Both the position numbers and the translations under genes were made by a program. From NCBI GenBank assembly GCA_016928955.1, contig JAFGJV010000004.1:323736-387735 (forward strand): a DNA stretch of 64,000 nucleotides. The letters are read 5' to 3'. The stretch is from Spirochaetales bacterium (lineage in GTDB: Bacteria > Spirochaetota > Spirochaetia > Treponematales > UBA12059). Position 1 is the first letter of the stretch. Every line of letters begins with the position of its first letter. The notes under the pieces are model-generated. The model was not told where the DNA came from. It saw nothing but the letters and a program-made list of their open reading frames with translations, and searched no databases. This document shows positions 54,170 to 62,496 of this stretch, piece after piece.

Positions 54170-54778
54170 ATGTTCTCCGACACCATCCTCCTTGCCAGTT
54201 CGTCGCCACGCAGGCAGCAGTTGCTTGCCGCCCTGGGCGTGCCCTTCGTAGCCGTATCCGCGGACATTGACGAAAGCGCCTGCGACCACATGCCGGTGTA
54301 TGAACGGGTCCAGGAGCTGGCCAAACGCAAGTCCTTGGCCGGAGCCGACGCCTGGCGCTCGGCCCATGGCGTGGCCGACTGTCCTCGCTGGGTTCTGGGA
54401 GCGGATACCCTGGTCGCCCTGGACGGGACTGTCTTCGGCAAGCCTGCAGACCGCGAACACGCCCGGGCCATGCTGGAAACCCTGAGCGGACGCACGCACG
54501 AGGTGCTCACGGGCCTGGCCGTCTTGGACACGGCCAGCGGCGTTACGCGGATGATAGCGTCCAGAACAGACGTAAGCGTGGCCGCTATGGGTCAGGACGA
54601 GCTTACGTCCTACCTGGATACGGGCGAATGGATGGGGGCCGCCGGCGCCTACAGAGCCCAGGAACGCGCTGGTCTTTTCATCGAGCGGGTAAGCGGATCT
54701 TTCTCGGGGGTCGTGGGCTTGCCACTCCGGGAGTTTTATGTCATCCTTGGTCGGTCCGGGTACCCTCTCAGAAGGTGA
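54170..54778 (+). CDS. maf: Maf-family nucleoside triphosphate pyrophosphatase
   Basis: 202 residues. Hydrolyses non-canonical or surplus NTPs (dTTP/UTP-type in many Maf proteins) to monophosphates. L-A-S-S-S-P-R-R at residue 8, G-A-D-T-L-V near 77, G-K-P-A-D near 90, S-G-R-T-H-E-V-L-T-G near 106 and G-S-F-S-G-V-V-G-L-P near 180 are the family signatures. Start ATG 54170 lies next to the -10 box. Precedes rpsB by 120 bases. Confidence 0.95.
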   Translation: MFSDTILLASSSPRRQQLLAALGVPFVAVSADIDESACDHMPVYERVQELAKRKSLAGADAWRSAHGVADCPRWVLGADTLVALDGTVFGKPADREHARAMLETLSGRTHEVLTGLAVLDTASGVTRMIASRTDVSVAAMGQDELTSYLDTGEWMGAAGAYRAQERAGLFIERVSGSFSGVVGLPLREFYVILGRSGYPLRR

Positions 54779-54898
54779 CCGGGCACGAGCCCGGTGGCAC
54801 AAGCCGCCTGGCCAACCATTTTCCGTCCCGGCCTCGCGCCGGGAACGAGAACAAGCGAAGGGGGCTCCGCCATGCGCGGGGCCGCGTTGGAGGAAATC
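54779..54898 (+). promoter_or_regulatory. rpsB leader
   Basis: Contains two short GC hairpins, CCGGGC-ACGA-GCCCGG (54779-54794) and an imperfect CCCGG/CCGGG pair near 54829-54845, then GGAGG (54889-54893). Ribosomal protein S2 often regulates its own leader; whether this one is such a site is not shown. Confidence 0.35.
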
Positions 54899-55774
54899 GT
54901 GGCTGTAGTCACCATGAAAAGCCTCCTGGAGTCCGGAGTACACTTCGGCCACCAGGTGAAGCGCTGGGATCCTCGGATGAAGAAGTTCATCTTCGCCGAG
55001 CGTAACGGGATCCACATCATCGACCTGCAGAAGACCATCCAGTCTATCAAGGAAGCCTACGAGGCCGTCCGCAAGACGGTTGCCGCGGGCAGGCCGGTCC
55101 TGTTCGTCGGTACCAAGAAGCAGGCCCAGCAGGCCATACAGAAAGAAGCCGAGCGCTGCGAGCAGTTCTACGTGAACAATCGCTGGCTTGGCGGCATGCT
55201 CACCAACTTTGCCACGGTGCGCAAGTCCATTGAGCGCCTCATCAAGCTCGAAAAAGAGGATTTCTCCAGCCTTACCAAAAAGGAACAGGCCCAGCTCCAG
55301 AAGGAAAAAACAAAGCTGGACAAGAACCTTGCCGGCATCAAGGGCATGAACAAGCTCCCCGGCATCATCTTTGTAATCGACACCCGCAAGGAAGCCATCG
55401 CCGTGGCGGAAGCCCAGCGCCTGGGAATCCCCATCGTCGCCGTGGTCGACACCAACTGCAATCCCGAGGGCATCACCTACCCCATCCCCGGCAACGATGA
55501 CGCCATCCGCTCCATCAGCCTCTTTACCCAGATCATAGCCAACGCCGTGGTCGAGGCCGAGAGCGAGACCGGCCTTAAGATCATCGAGACCCTGCAGGAC
55601 GACGACGCGGCCCCCGCGGCTGACGCCGCTGCCGCCGCACCCACCGAGGACGAGGAAGTGGAAGTGGATCCGTCCACCTACGTGGCCAGCGCCGAGGCTG
55701 AGGCCGCGCCCGTTTCCGAGGAAAGCACCCCGGAAGAGCCCATCGTCGAAGAAGACAAGTTCTACACCAAATAA
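54899..55774 (+). CDS. rpsB: 30S ribosomal protein S2
   Basis: 291 residues from GTG 54899, chosen because it has GGAGG in place and yields the family N-terminus [18 protein letters not shown]; an in-frame ATG at 54872 would add nine residues. S2 motifs [18 protein letters not shown] and D-T-R-K-E are complete. An Ala/Glu-rich acidic tail of about 60 residues extends past the usual end. Confidence 0.97.
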   Translation: MAVVTMKSLLESGVHFGHQVKRWDPRMKKFIFAERNGIHIIDLQKTIQSIKEAYEAVRKTVAAGRPVLFVGTKKQAQQAIQKEAERCEQFYVNNRWLGGMLTNFATVRKSIERLIKLEKEDFSSLTKKEQAQLQKEKTKLDKNLAGIKGMNKLPGIIFVIDTRKEAIAVAEAQRLGIPIVAVVDTNCNPEGITYPIPGNDDAIRSISLFTQIIANAVVEAESETGLKIIETLQDDDAAPAADAAAAAPTEDEEVEVDPSTYVASAEAEAAPVSEESTPEEPIVEEDKFYTK

Positions 55775-55784
55775 GGAGTCCCGC

Positions 55785-56633
55785 ATGGACATCAAGGCAA
55801 GCGACATCAAGAGTCTGCGCGACAAGACCGGCGCGGGTATGATGGACTGCAAGAAGGCCCTGGTAGAAGCCCAGGGCGATGTCAAGCAGGCCGAAAAGCT
55901 GATCAAGGAATGGGGCCTGGCCGGCGTCGAGAAGCGCGCCGGACGCGCCACCAACGAAGGCCGCATTTTCCTGGCGGAATCGCCTGAGGCCATAGCCCTG
56001 GTAGAGATTGACTGCGAGACCGACTTTGTGGCCCGCAACGAGGATTTCATAGCCTCTGGCAACAAGATGGCCGCCCTCTGCCTGGCCAAAGGCTACGACA
56101 AGCCCAACAACGAGCTTGAGGAGCAGGTGCGCGAGCTGGCCAGCGTCATCAAGGAAAACATCACGCTCAAGCGCGTGACCCTGGTTAAGGCCGCAGCCAA
56201 CCAGTACCTGCACAGCTATGTCCACGGCGAAGGCAAGATCGGCGTCATCGTGACAGCCCAGAGCGACAAGGCGGATGCCTTCGCGTCCTCCGACGTGACC
56301 GGTTTCATCCACGACGTGGCCCTGCACATAGCCGCCTTCCACCCCATGTTCCTGGACCAGTCCCGCGTCGACGCGGCCTGGGTCAAGGAGCAGGAGGAAA
56401 TCTTCCAGAAGCAGGTCGAGGGCGACGAGAAGATGAAGGGCAAGCCAGAGAACGTCATCCAGGGCGTGCTCAAGGGCAAGCTCCAGAAGTTGATGAGCGA
56501 AATCTGCCTCTTGGACCAGGGTTTTGTGAAGGACGAGAAACAGAAGGTTTCCGCCGTCATGGCCGCCGTGGGCAAGTCCGCCGGCGCGACCCTGTCCATC
56601 AGCGATTACGTATACGCCCGCGTGGGCGAATAA
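55785..56633 (+). CDS. tsf: Elongation factor Ts
   Basis: 282 residues. Exchanges GDP for GTP on EF-Tu. L-R-D-K-T-G-A-G-M-M-D-C-K-K-A-L near residue 12 and C-E-T-D-F-V-A-R-N near 78 are the EF-Ts signatures. AAGGAG lies upstream of the ATG; 10 bases after rpsB. Confidence 0.97.
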   Translation: MDIKASDIKSLRDKTGAGMMDCKKALVEAQGDVKQAEKLIKEWGLAGVEKRAGRATNEGRIFLAESPEAIALVEIDCETDFVARNEDFIASGNKMAALCLAKGYDKPNNELEEQVRELASVIKENITLKRVTLVKAAANQYLHSYVHGEGKIGVIVTAQSDKADAFASSDVTGFIHDVALHIAAFHPMFLDQSRVDAAWVKEQEEIFQKQVEGDEKMKGKPENVIQGVLKGKLQKLMSEICLLDQGFVKDEKQKVSAVMAAVGKSAGATLSISDYVYARVGE

Positions 56634-56648
56634 GCTCTTCGGCCGTCG

Positions 56649-56672
56649 GGCAAGCCCCATGATGGGCTTGCC
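56649..56672 (+). repeat. Stem-loop between tsf and frr
   Basis: GGCAAGCCC-CATGAT-GGGCTTGCC, 9-base perfect stem, 13 bases after the tsf stop. No T-run; may be a processing or attenuation hairpin. Confidence 0.6.
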
Positions 56673-56778
56673 AGGCGGCTTGTTTGGTAGCACAGTGTAG
56701 TTTAAGGCGCGCAGGCGGCTGTCCGGCGCCATTCCATGCCACAGGGGGCCATGCGGCCCGCCATCCAGGGAGGAAACG

Positions 56779-57330
56779 ATGAGCGACATAAAAAGCGCAT
56801 GCGAAGATCGGATGAAAAAGACCCTGTCCGCCTTGAAGGACGAGTTCGCTGGCATTCGCACCGGTCGCGCGTCGCCATCCATCCTGGACAAACTGCGTGT
56901 CGACTACTACGGGGAGAAGACGCCCATAGCCCAGGTTGCCACGGTGTCCGTACCCGAGGCGAGGCTTATCGTCGTCCAGCCCTGGGATAAGGCCACCATA
57001 GGCGAAATCGAGAAGGCCATACTCAAGTCTGACCTTGGTCTCAATCCGTCCAACGACGGCAAGGTGATCCGCATATCCATCCCGCCCCTCACGGAGGAGC
57101 GCCGCAAGGACCTGGTCAAGCACGCCAAGGCGTCCGCCGAGCAGTCCCGCGTCGCCCTGCGCAATATCCGCCGCGACGGGCTTGAGGACCTGAAGAAGCT
57201 CAAGGACTCCGGCACGCCCGAGGACACCATCAAGAAATCCGAGGACGAACTCCAGAAACTCACCGATTCCTACGTTGCTCATATCAACAAGACCCTTGAG
57301 GACAAGGAAAAGGAGATCATGGAGGTCTGA
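56779..57330 (+). CDS. frr: Ribosome recycling factor
   Basis: 183 residues. Splits post-termination ribosomes with EF-G. R-T-G-R-A-S-P near residue 26, Y-Y-G near 43, V-Q-P-W-D near 63, and L-T-E-E-R-R-K-D-L near 104 are canonical. AGGGAGGA sits before the ATG. pyrH, usually between tsf and frr, is absent; 145 bases with a stem-loop take its place. Confidence 0.97.
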   Translation: MSDIKSACEDRMKKTLSALKDEFAGIRTGRASPSILDKLRVDYYGEKTPIAQVATVSVPEARLIVVQPWDKATIGEIEKAILKSDLGLNPSNDGKVIRISIPPLTEERRKDLVKHAKASAEQSRVALRNIRRDGLEDLKKLKDSGTPEDTIKKSEDELQKLTDSYVAHINKTLEDKEKEIMEV

Positions 57331-57333
57331 GCC

Positions 57334-58053
57334 ATGGCTCCGTCCGCTAACGCGTCGCCCGCCGTCCAGAACAGCTCCATTCCCGCCCACGTGGGCATCA
57401 TCATGGACGGTAACGGCCGCTGGGCAAAGTCCCGGGGCCTGCCCCGCACCGATGGCCACAAGGAAGGCCTCAAGGTGGCCAAGCGCATCGTCAAGGCCGC
57501 CGAGGATCAGGGCGTGCGCTTCCTCTCCCTGTATACATGGAGCACGGAAAACTGGAAGCGCGCCGCAGAGGAAGTGGGCTTTCTCATGGGCCTTCTGCGT
57601 ACGCATTTGGCCGCGGAACTGGATTTTTACCGCGAGAACGGCGTCAGGATAGTCCATTCGGGCGATCTTGGCGGCCTGCCTCCCGATATCGCTTCCGAGA
57701 TTCGGAGCGTGGCATCCGACACGGCCGGCTACAGCGGCATTACGGTCAACCTGGCCATCAATTACGGCGGCCGTGACGAGGTTGTCAGGGCCGTGGCGGC
57801 CATGCAGAAAGACGGCGTGGCTGCAAGCGCGGCGGAATTGCGCGCGCGCCTGGACCAGCCGGCCATACCCGATCCGGACCTCATCATCAGGACCGGCGGC
57901 GAGCGTCGTCTGTCCAACTTCCTTCTTTGGCAAGCCGCGTACGCGGAATTGTATTTCAGCGACACCCTCTGGCCGGACTGGACGGCCGCCCATCTGGCGG
58001 AGGCCCTGGCCGACTACGCGGTCCGTGAGCGCAGATTTGGTGGTACCCCGTGA
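57334..58053 (+). CDS. uppS: Undecaprenyl diphosphate synthase
   Basis: 239 residues. Cis-prenyltransferase building the C55 carrier for peptidoglycan. I-M-D25-G-N-G-R-W-A, S-T-E-N-W-K-R near 70 and R-T-G-G-E-R-R-L-S-N-F-L-L-W-Q near 188 are complete. It starts three bases after frr and overlaps cdsA by four. Confidence 0.97.
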   Translation: MAPSANASPAVQNSSIPAHVGIIMDGNGRWAKSRGLPRTDGHKEGLKVAKRIVKAAEDQGVRFLSLYTWSTENWKRAAEEVGFLMGLLRTHLAAELDFYRENGVRIVHSGDLGGLPPDIASEIRSVASDTAGYSGITVNLAINYGGRDEVVRAVAAMQKDGVAASAAELRARLDQPAIPDPDLIIRTGGERRLSNFLLWQAAYAELYFSDTLWPDWTAAHLAEALADYAVRERRFGGTP

Positions 58054-58916
58054 AAAACATCCTGTCCCGCGTGCTGTTGTTCTGTCTTGCCATCCCGGCC
58101 CTCTACGGTACCGCCCTGTTCCTGCCCTATGCCCGCCATGTCATCCTGGCCGTCCTCATTGTGGTCTTTGCCTGCGGGGCCGGCCTTGAGCTCCTCGCGC
58201 TCGCGGAACCCGGCGCATCGAGGGGCCGGAAGCTGACCGCTGCCCTGCTTGCTGGCCTGCCCACGGTAGCCGCCTACATGGGTGGCTATGTCCTTGCCGG
58301 ACCTGCAGTGTCGGCTTGGCTGGTTTCCGTGGGACTGGCTGTGCTTGGCCTCTTTCTGGTCACGGGACTCGGCATGGCCTTTCCCCGCTCGCCTGAAGCC
58401 ATGGCGCTCAGCCTGAAAAAAGCCTCAGCGAACGCCCTCCTGCTCGCCTACCCGGGCATGCTGGCGTCGTCCCTGATACCGGTCATAGGCACGCCGGGAA
58501 TCGGCGGCCGCCTCATCGTGTGGTTCAGCCTCATCGTGTTCGCCAATGACAGCCTTGCCTGGCTCATAGGCATATCCCTGGGACGCAGGCGGGGCATATT
58601 CAAGGCATCCCCCAACAAAAGCCTTGAGGGCCTCGTAGCGGGCATGGCCGGGAGCATAGGCGGGGCCATGGCCGGCCCCCTGTTGCTTCCCTCCCTCGTA
58701 CCCCAAAGCTGGCTTCTTCTCGGGGCTGTAGGCTGTGGCCTGGGAGTGCTGGTGGTGGCCGGCGATCTGTTTGAATCGGCGCTGAAACGCGCCGCCGCAG
58801 TCAAGGACTCCGGGGCGGCCATTCCGGGACGGGGAGGCTTCCTGGATTCCTTTGACAGCATCCTGTTCGCGGCTCCGGCCTTCATGGTGTTCGTCTCCGT
58901 CCTTGGCCTTGCGTGA
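58050..58916 (+). CDS. cdsA: Phosphatidate cytidylyltransferase
   Basis: 288 residues, GTG start overlapping the uppS stop. About seven to eight membrane helices. The CTP transferase signature near the C-terminus reads S-A-L-K-R-A-A-A-V-K-D-S-G followed by P-G-R-G-G-F-L-D-S-F-D-S; the family often has P-G-H-G-G-x-x-D-R, so His and Arg are changed to Arg and Ser. Makes CDP-diacylglycerol for phospholipid synthesis. Confidence 0.92.
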   Translation: MKNILSRVLLFCLAIPALYGTALFLPYARHVILAVLIVVFACGAGLELLALAEPGASRGRKLTAALLAGLPTVAAYMGGYVLAGPAVSAWLVSVGLAVLGLFLVTGLGMAFPRSPEAMALSLKKASANALLLAYPGMLASSLIPVIGTPGIGGRLIVWFSLIVFANDSLAWLIGISLGRRRGIFKASPNKSLEGLVAGMAGSIGGAMAGPLLLPSLVPQSWLLLGAVGCGLGVLVVAGDLFESALKRAAAVKDSGAAIPGRGGFLDSFDSILFAAPAFMVFVSVLGLA

Positions 58917-58923
58917 TTCCTCC

Positions 58924-60063
58924 ATGGACAGTCGCGTCAAGGTTGCGGTCATAGGGGCCACAGGATCCATAGGGACCCAGACCCTGGACATTATCCGCAG
59001 GCACCCGGAGCGCTTCACAGCCGTGGCCCTGTCAGCCCACACCGGGCAGGACGCCCTCATCAAGGCTGCCAGCGTCCTTGATGGCTCGCCCCTCCTGTGC
59101 CTGTCCGGGCGGCCATCCTCCAACGACAGGGTTCGCTACAGCGGTCAAGGAGCCCTTGAGCGTCTTCTTGAGGATTCGGAAGCCGACATAGTGGTGAACG
59201 CCGCCGCCGGGGCCGCGGGCCTGGGCGTCAGCCTGGCCGCCGTCCGCATGGGCAAGCGGCTGGCCCTGGCCAACAAGGAAACCGTGGTCATGGCGGGCCG
59301 CCTGGTGCTGTCGGAGGCGTCGCGGGTTGGGTGCCCGGTCATCCCCGTCGATTCAGAGCATTCTGCCCTGTTCAACCTGATTCAGCGTTTCGGCCGATCT
59401 TCAGTCCGTTCCGTGGTCATAACGGCGTCCGGGGGCGCCTTCCGTGACCTGCCCGCGGAACGCATCGCTGGCGTAACGCTCAAGGACGCCCTGGCCCACC
59501 CCACCTGGTCGATGGGGCCAAAAATCACGGTGGACAGCGCGACCATGGGGAACAAAGGCCTTGAAGTAATAGAAGCATCCCGGCTTTTTGACCTTCAACC
59601 GGGGGACATAGACGTGGTCATCCACCCGGAAAGCCGGGTCCATTCGCTCATACGCACCAGGGAAGGATCCCTGTACGCCCAGCTGTCCAGGCCGGACATG
59701 CGCATACCCATACTGAACGCCCTGTCCTGGCCCGATCTGGCCGACGAGGACTGCGCCGACCTGGACCTGGCGTCCGCTTCTATCACGTTCAGGGCCGTTG
59801 AGCCCGGACGCTATCCCCTGCTTGGCCTGGCCTACAGCGCCCTGCGGGCGGGCGAGGGGCACACGGACGCGTACAACGCGGCCAACGAGGAAGCCGTGGC
59901 TGCGTTCATGGACGGACGCCTGCCCTTTACCGAGATCTCGTCCGTTGTGGACGCGGTCCTGTCCCTGGACTGGCCAGTGGTCCTGGACAGCATACCAGCC
60001 GTGCTGGACACAGACACCCGCGCCCGAGAAGCTGCGCGCGGGGCGATAATGGAGCGCTCATGA
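58924..60063 (+). CDS. dxr: 1-deoxy-D-xylulose 5-phosphate reductoisomerase
   Basis: 379 residues from ATG 58924. NADPH-binding G-A-T-G-S-I-G-T-Q-T-L-D at residue 9, A-N-K-E-T-V-V near 120, V-D-S-E-H-S-A-L-F near 145 (metal ligands) and N-A-A-N-E-E near the C-terminus are complete. It makes MEP, the committed step of the non-mevalonate isoprenoid pathway, upstream of UppS. Stop overlaps rseP. Confidence 0.97.
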   Translation: MDSRVKVAVIGATGSIGTQTLDIIRRHPERFTAVALSAHTGQDALIKAASVLDGSPLLCLSGRPSSNDRVRYSGQGALERLLEDSEADIVVNAAAGAAGLGVSLAAVRMGKRLALANKETVVMAGRLVLSEASRVGCPVIPVDSEHSALFNLIQRFGRSSVRSVVITASGGAFRDLPAERIAGVTLKDALAHPTWSMGPKITVDSATMGNKGLEVIEASRLFDLQPGDIDVVIHPESRVHSLIRTREGSLYAQLSRPDMRIPILNALSWPDLADEDCADLDLASASITFRAVEPGRYPLLGLAYSALRAGEGHTDAYNAANEEAVAAFMDGRLPFTEISSVVDAVLSLDWPVVLDSIPAVLDTDTRAREAARGAIMERS

Positions 60064-61406
60064 CCATCATAACCATACTGCTGGGCCTGGCCGGCCTTGG
60101 CGTCGTCGTCTTTTTCCACGAACTCGGGCATTTCCTGGCCGCCCGGGCCGTGGGCGTTGAGGTTGAGGAATTTTCCCTGGGCTGGGGCCCCCAGCTCTTC
60201 GGGTTCACGCGGGGAAAAACGCATTACCGGGTATCCGTCCTGCCCATAGGCGGCTACTGCAAAATGAAGGGCGAGGATTCGTATAGGCAGGCCATAGACC
60301 AACACCTGGACGAATTTCCGCGCGAGCCGGGCTCGTATTTCGGCGCGCATCCCCTGAAGCGCATCCTCATAGCCTTGGCCGGTCCCGCCTTCAACGTGAT
60401 TCTGGCCTTTGCCATATACGTGGCTATAGCCGGCATCGGGTATACCATGCAAAGCTGGCCGAACCGCGTCGTCCTTGCCAGCGACTATAACGGCGCTCCC
60501 TCGCCAGCGGACGCGGCAGGCATCCAGACGGGAGACCGCATACTGTCGGTGGGCGGCACGGATATCAGGGGCTACTCCGACATCCAGGAGCGCTTTGCCC
60601 TGTCCGCGGGCGACACGCTAGAGCTGGTGCTTGAGCGCAACGGGGCCGTCATAACAACGCAGGTAACGCCCGTGCTGGACAAGGAGACAGGGGCCGGCCG
60701 CGTCGGGCTGTACCCTTGGATAGAACCCGTGGTCCGCTCCACCGAAGGATCCGCGGCCTTGAGCGCCCTCGAGCCGGGGGACAGGGTCAGCGCCATAGAC
60801 GGCCGGCCGGTGGCCCATGTCATGGACCTTGAGCTGTACCTGGACTCCGCCCAGCCTCAGAAACCGGTCATCACCTACGTCCGGAACGGCCAAAGCCTTG
60901 AAACCTCAATCATGCTGTCGTACTCCAAAGGCGCGCCTGGCCTGGGCGTGCAGTGGCTGTACGAGAGCACACGCGTCACCTCTGACGGCATTCTGGACGC
61001 CCTCGGCGACGGCCTGAGGGAAACGGGAGCTACCATAGCGGCCACCTACCGTGGCCTGGCGTCATTGTTCCAGGGAGTCGACGTGCTCAAGGCAGTATCT
61101 GGACCGGCGCGCATAACGTGGACGGTAGGCCAGGTGGCCACCGAGAGCCTGTCCAGCGAGGCTGGCGGCATGTACGTGACGGCCAGTTTTCTGGCCCTCC
61201 TGTCGATAGGGCTATTTGCCATGAACCTGCTGCCCATACCCCTTCTGGACGGGGGCTGGATCGTGCTCTTCGTGCTTGAATTCATCAGGGGCAAGGCCGC
61301 AAAGGTGAAAACCGTGCTCAGGTACCAGACCATAGGCTTTGTCGCGGTGGCGGGACTCTTCCTCCTGACCACCGTGGCCGACATCCTGTTTTTTTCCGGG
61401 CGGTAA
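60060..61406 (+). CDS. rseP: RseP site-2 protease
   Basis: 448 residues. Intramembrane zinc metalloprotease: H20-E-L-G-H in the first helix, N-L-L-P-I-P-L-L-D-G-G in the third, with two PDZ-like domains between (about 125-290). It cleaves anti-sigma factors and signal peptide remnants. Final gene of the rpsB-to-rseP operon, overlapping dxr by four bases. Confidence 0.95.
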   Translation: MTIITILLGLAGLGVVVFFHELGHFLAARAVGVEVEEFSLGWGPQLFGFTRGKTHYRVSVLPIGGYCKMKGEDSYRQAIDQHLDEFPREPGSYFGAHPLKRILIALAGPAFNVILAFAIYVAIAGIGYTMQSWPNRVVLASDYNGAPSPADAAGIQTGDRILSVGGTDIRGYSDIQERFALSAGDTLELVLERNGAVITTQVTPVLDKETGAGRVGLYPWIEPVVRSTEGSAALSALEPGDRVSAIDGRPVAHVMDLELYLDSAQPQKPVITYVRNGQSLETSIMLSYSKGAPGLGVQWLYESTRVTSDGILDALGDGLRETGATIAATYRGLASLFQGVDVLKAVSGPARITWTVGQVATESLSSEAGGMYVTASFLALLSIGLFAMNLLPIPLLDGGWIVLFVLEFIRGKAAKVKTVLRYQTIGFVAVAGLFLLTTVADILFFSGR

Positions 61407-61517
61407 GCCTGCTCCGGCCGGCACGATCGCGTTACCGGCCGCTTGCTAGCACGCCCCAGGCTGATCCCGTACGCGGCTAGCATACGGGACCGCGTCAACG
61501 TACGTAAGGAGGCATCC

Positions 61518-62135
61518 ATGACAACCGTTACCTGCCGCTGCGACAACCAGATCGAGGTAGACGTTCCCGAACGCGTCAACCTGGACACGGACGCTTCGTC
61601 GCTCATGTCCATGCTGGACGCGTCGTTCCTTAGCCAGACCTGCCCGCGCTGCGGGGCACCCGTCCGGCCGGAATTCTCCGTGAGGGTGTCATGGCCGACC
61701 AAGGGCATGGATGTGCAGGTGCTGCCCGAACTGGATCGGATATCCGTTTACCGGGATAAGGCCGACGCGCCCAAGGGCGTTGAGATACTGGTCGGCTATC
61801 CCGAACTGTTTGAGCGCGTGCGCGAACTCAGGGACGGCCTGGATCCCAGGGCCGTGGAAATAGTAAAGTACTATCTGCTGGAAAAGGCGGAGGAAAGCGA
61901 GCCGGACGCGGACGTGACCGTGCTCTACCACGCCAAGGAGGGCGAGCGCCTGGTGTTCCATGTTCTTGGCTTCAAGTCCGGCGACACCGGCGTGGTCAAG
62001 CTGCCCGTAGACACCTACAGTCGCGCTTTTGATGGCCTCAAGGACAGCATGTCCCGTGAGCCCTTCCAGTCTGTGTTCCAGGGCGCGTACCGGTCCATAA
62101 ACAAACTGGCGTTCCTGGACGACGAGGAAGCCTGA
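61518..62135 (+). CDS. CpXC domain protein
   Basis: 205 residues from ATG 61518 with AAGGAGG upstream. The N-terminal C-R-C and then C-P-R-C-G-A match the CpXC zinc-binding family. Function unknown. A short inverted repeat (CCCGTA/TACGGG, 61466-61488) lies in its leader. Confidence 0.75.
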   Translation: MTTVTCRCDNQIEVDVPERVNLDTDASSLMSMLDASFLSQTCPRCGAPVRPEFSVRVSWPTKGMDVQVLPELDRISVYRDKADAPKGVEILVGYPELFERVRELRDGLDPRAVEIVKYYLLEKAEESEPDADVTVLYHAKEGERLVFHVLGFKSGDTGVVKLPVDTYSRAFDGLKDSMSREPFQSVFQGAYRSINKLAFLDDEEA

Positions 62136-62140
62136 CGCTA

Positions 62141-62168
62141 GTCCGGTTCCGCCTACGCGGAGCCGGAC
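62141..62168. terminator. Bidirectional terminator between converging genes
   Basis: GTCCGGTTCCGC and GCGGAGCCGGAC arms around a 4-base loop, between the stops at 62135 and 62172. T-runs are weak on both strands. Confidence 0.6.
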
Positions 62169-62171
62169 CCT

Positions 62172-62468
62172 TTAGGCATGCGAGGGGTTGGCCTTGACCC
62201 GGCGTATGGCGTCGTCCACGGCCTTCCTGACAGCCTCGGCATAGTCGCCCTCGGCCTTGGCCTGGGCGTAGAACGTGCCCATCAGGGACGCGTGGTACAG
62301 GGGCCTCAGGGAGTTGAGAGCCAGGGCGGCCATGTCTATGACGCAGTCCTGGCATTCGCATATGCCCTCTGCCGCGGCATTGTCCAGGCGCTTGCCCAGC
62401 TCGTCCAGGACCATGCGTTCGGAATCATTGACCAGAATGGACAAGTCGTAGCGTTTTTCCAAATCCAT
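62172..62468 (-). CDS. ComFB family protein
   Basis: 98 residues from ATG 62468, preceded by GGAGG. Cys pattern C-E-C-Q-D-C-V-I-D-M-A-A-L-A-L-N-S-L-R-P-L-Y is the ComFB (late competence protein) signature; ComFB-type proteins in other bacteria can bind cyclic di-nucleotides. It follows dnaB by 28 bases. Confidence 0.8.
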   Translation of the reverse strand: MDLEKRYDLSILVNDSERMVLDELGKRLDNAAAEGICECQDCVIDMAALALNSLRPLYHASLMGTFYAQAKAEGDYAEAVRKAVDDAIRRVKANPSHA

Positions 62469-62496
62469 GTGTGCTCCTCCGCCTGACAGAGGAAGT

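Noticed and set aside
54779-54898. Riboswitch or terminator in the rpsB leader
   Set aside because: Only short GC hairpins without a T-run or known aptamer pattern; kept as an unclassified leader.
54104-56089. 661-codon open frame on the minus strand
   Set aside because: Antisense to maf, rpsB and the start of tsf, which are certain genes.
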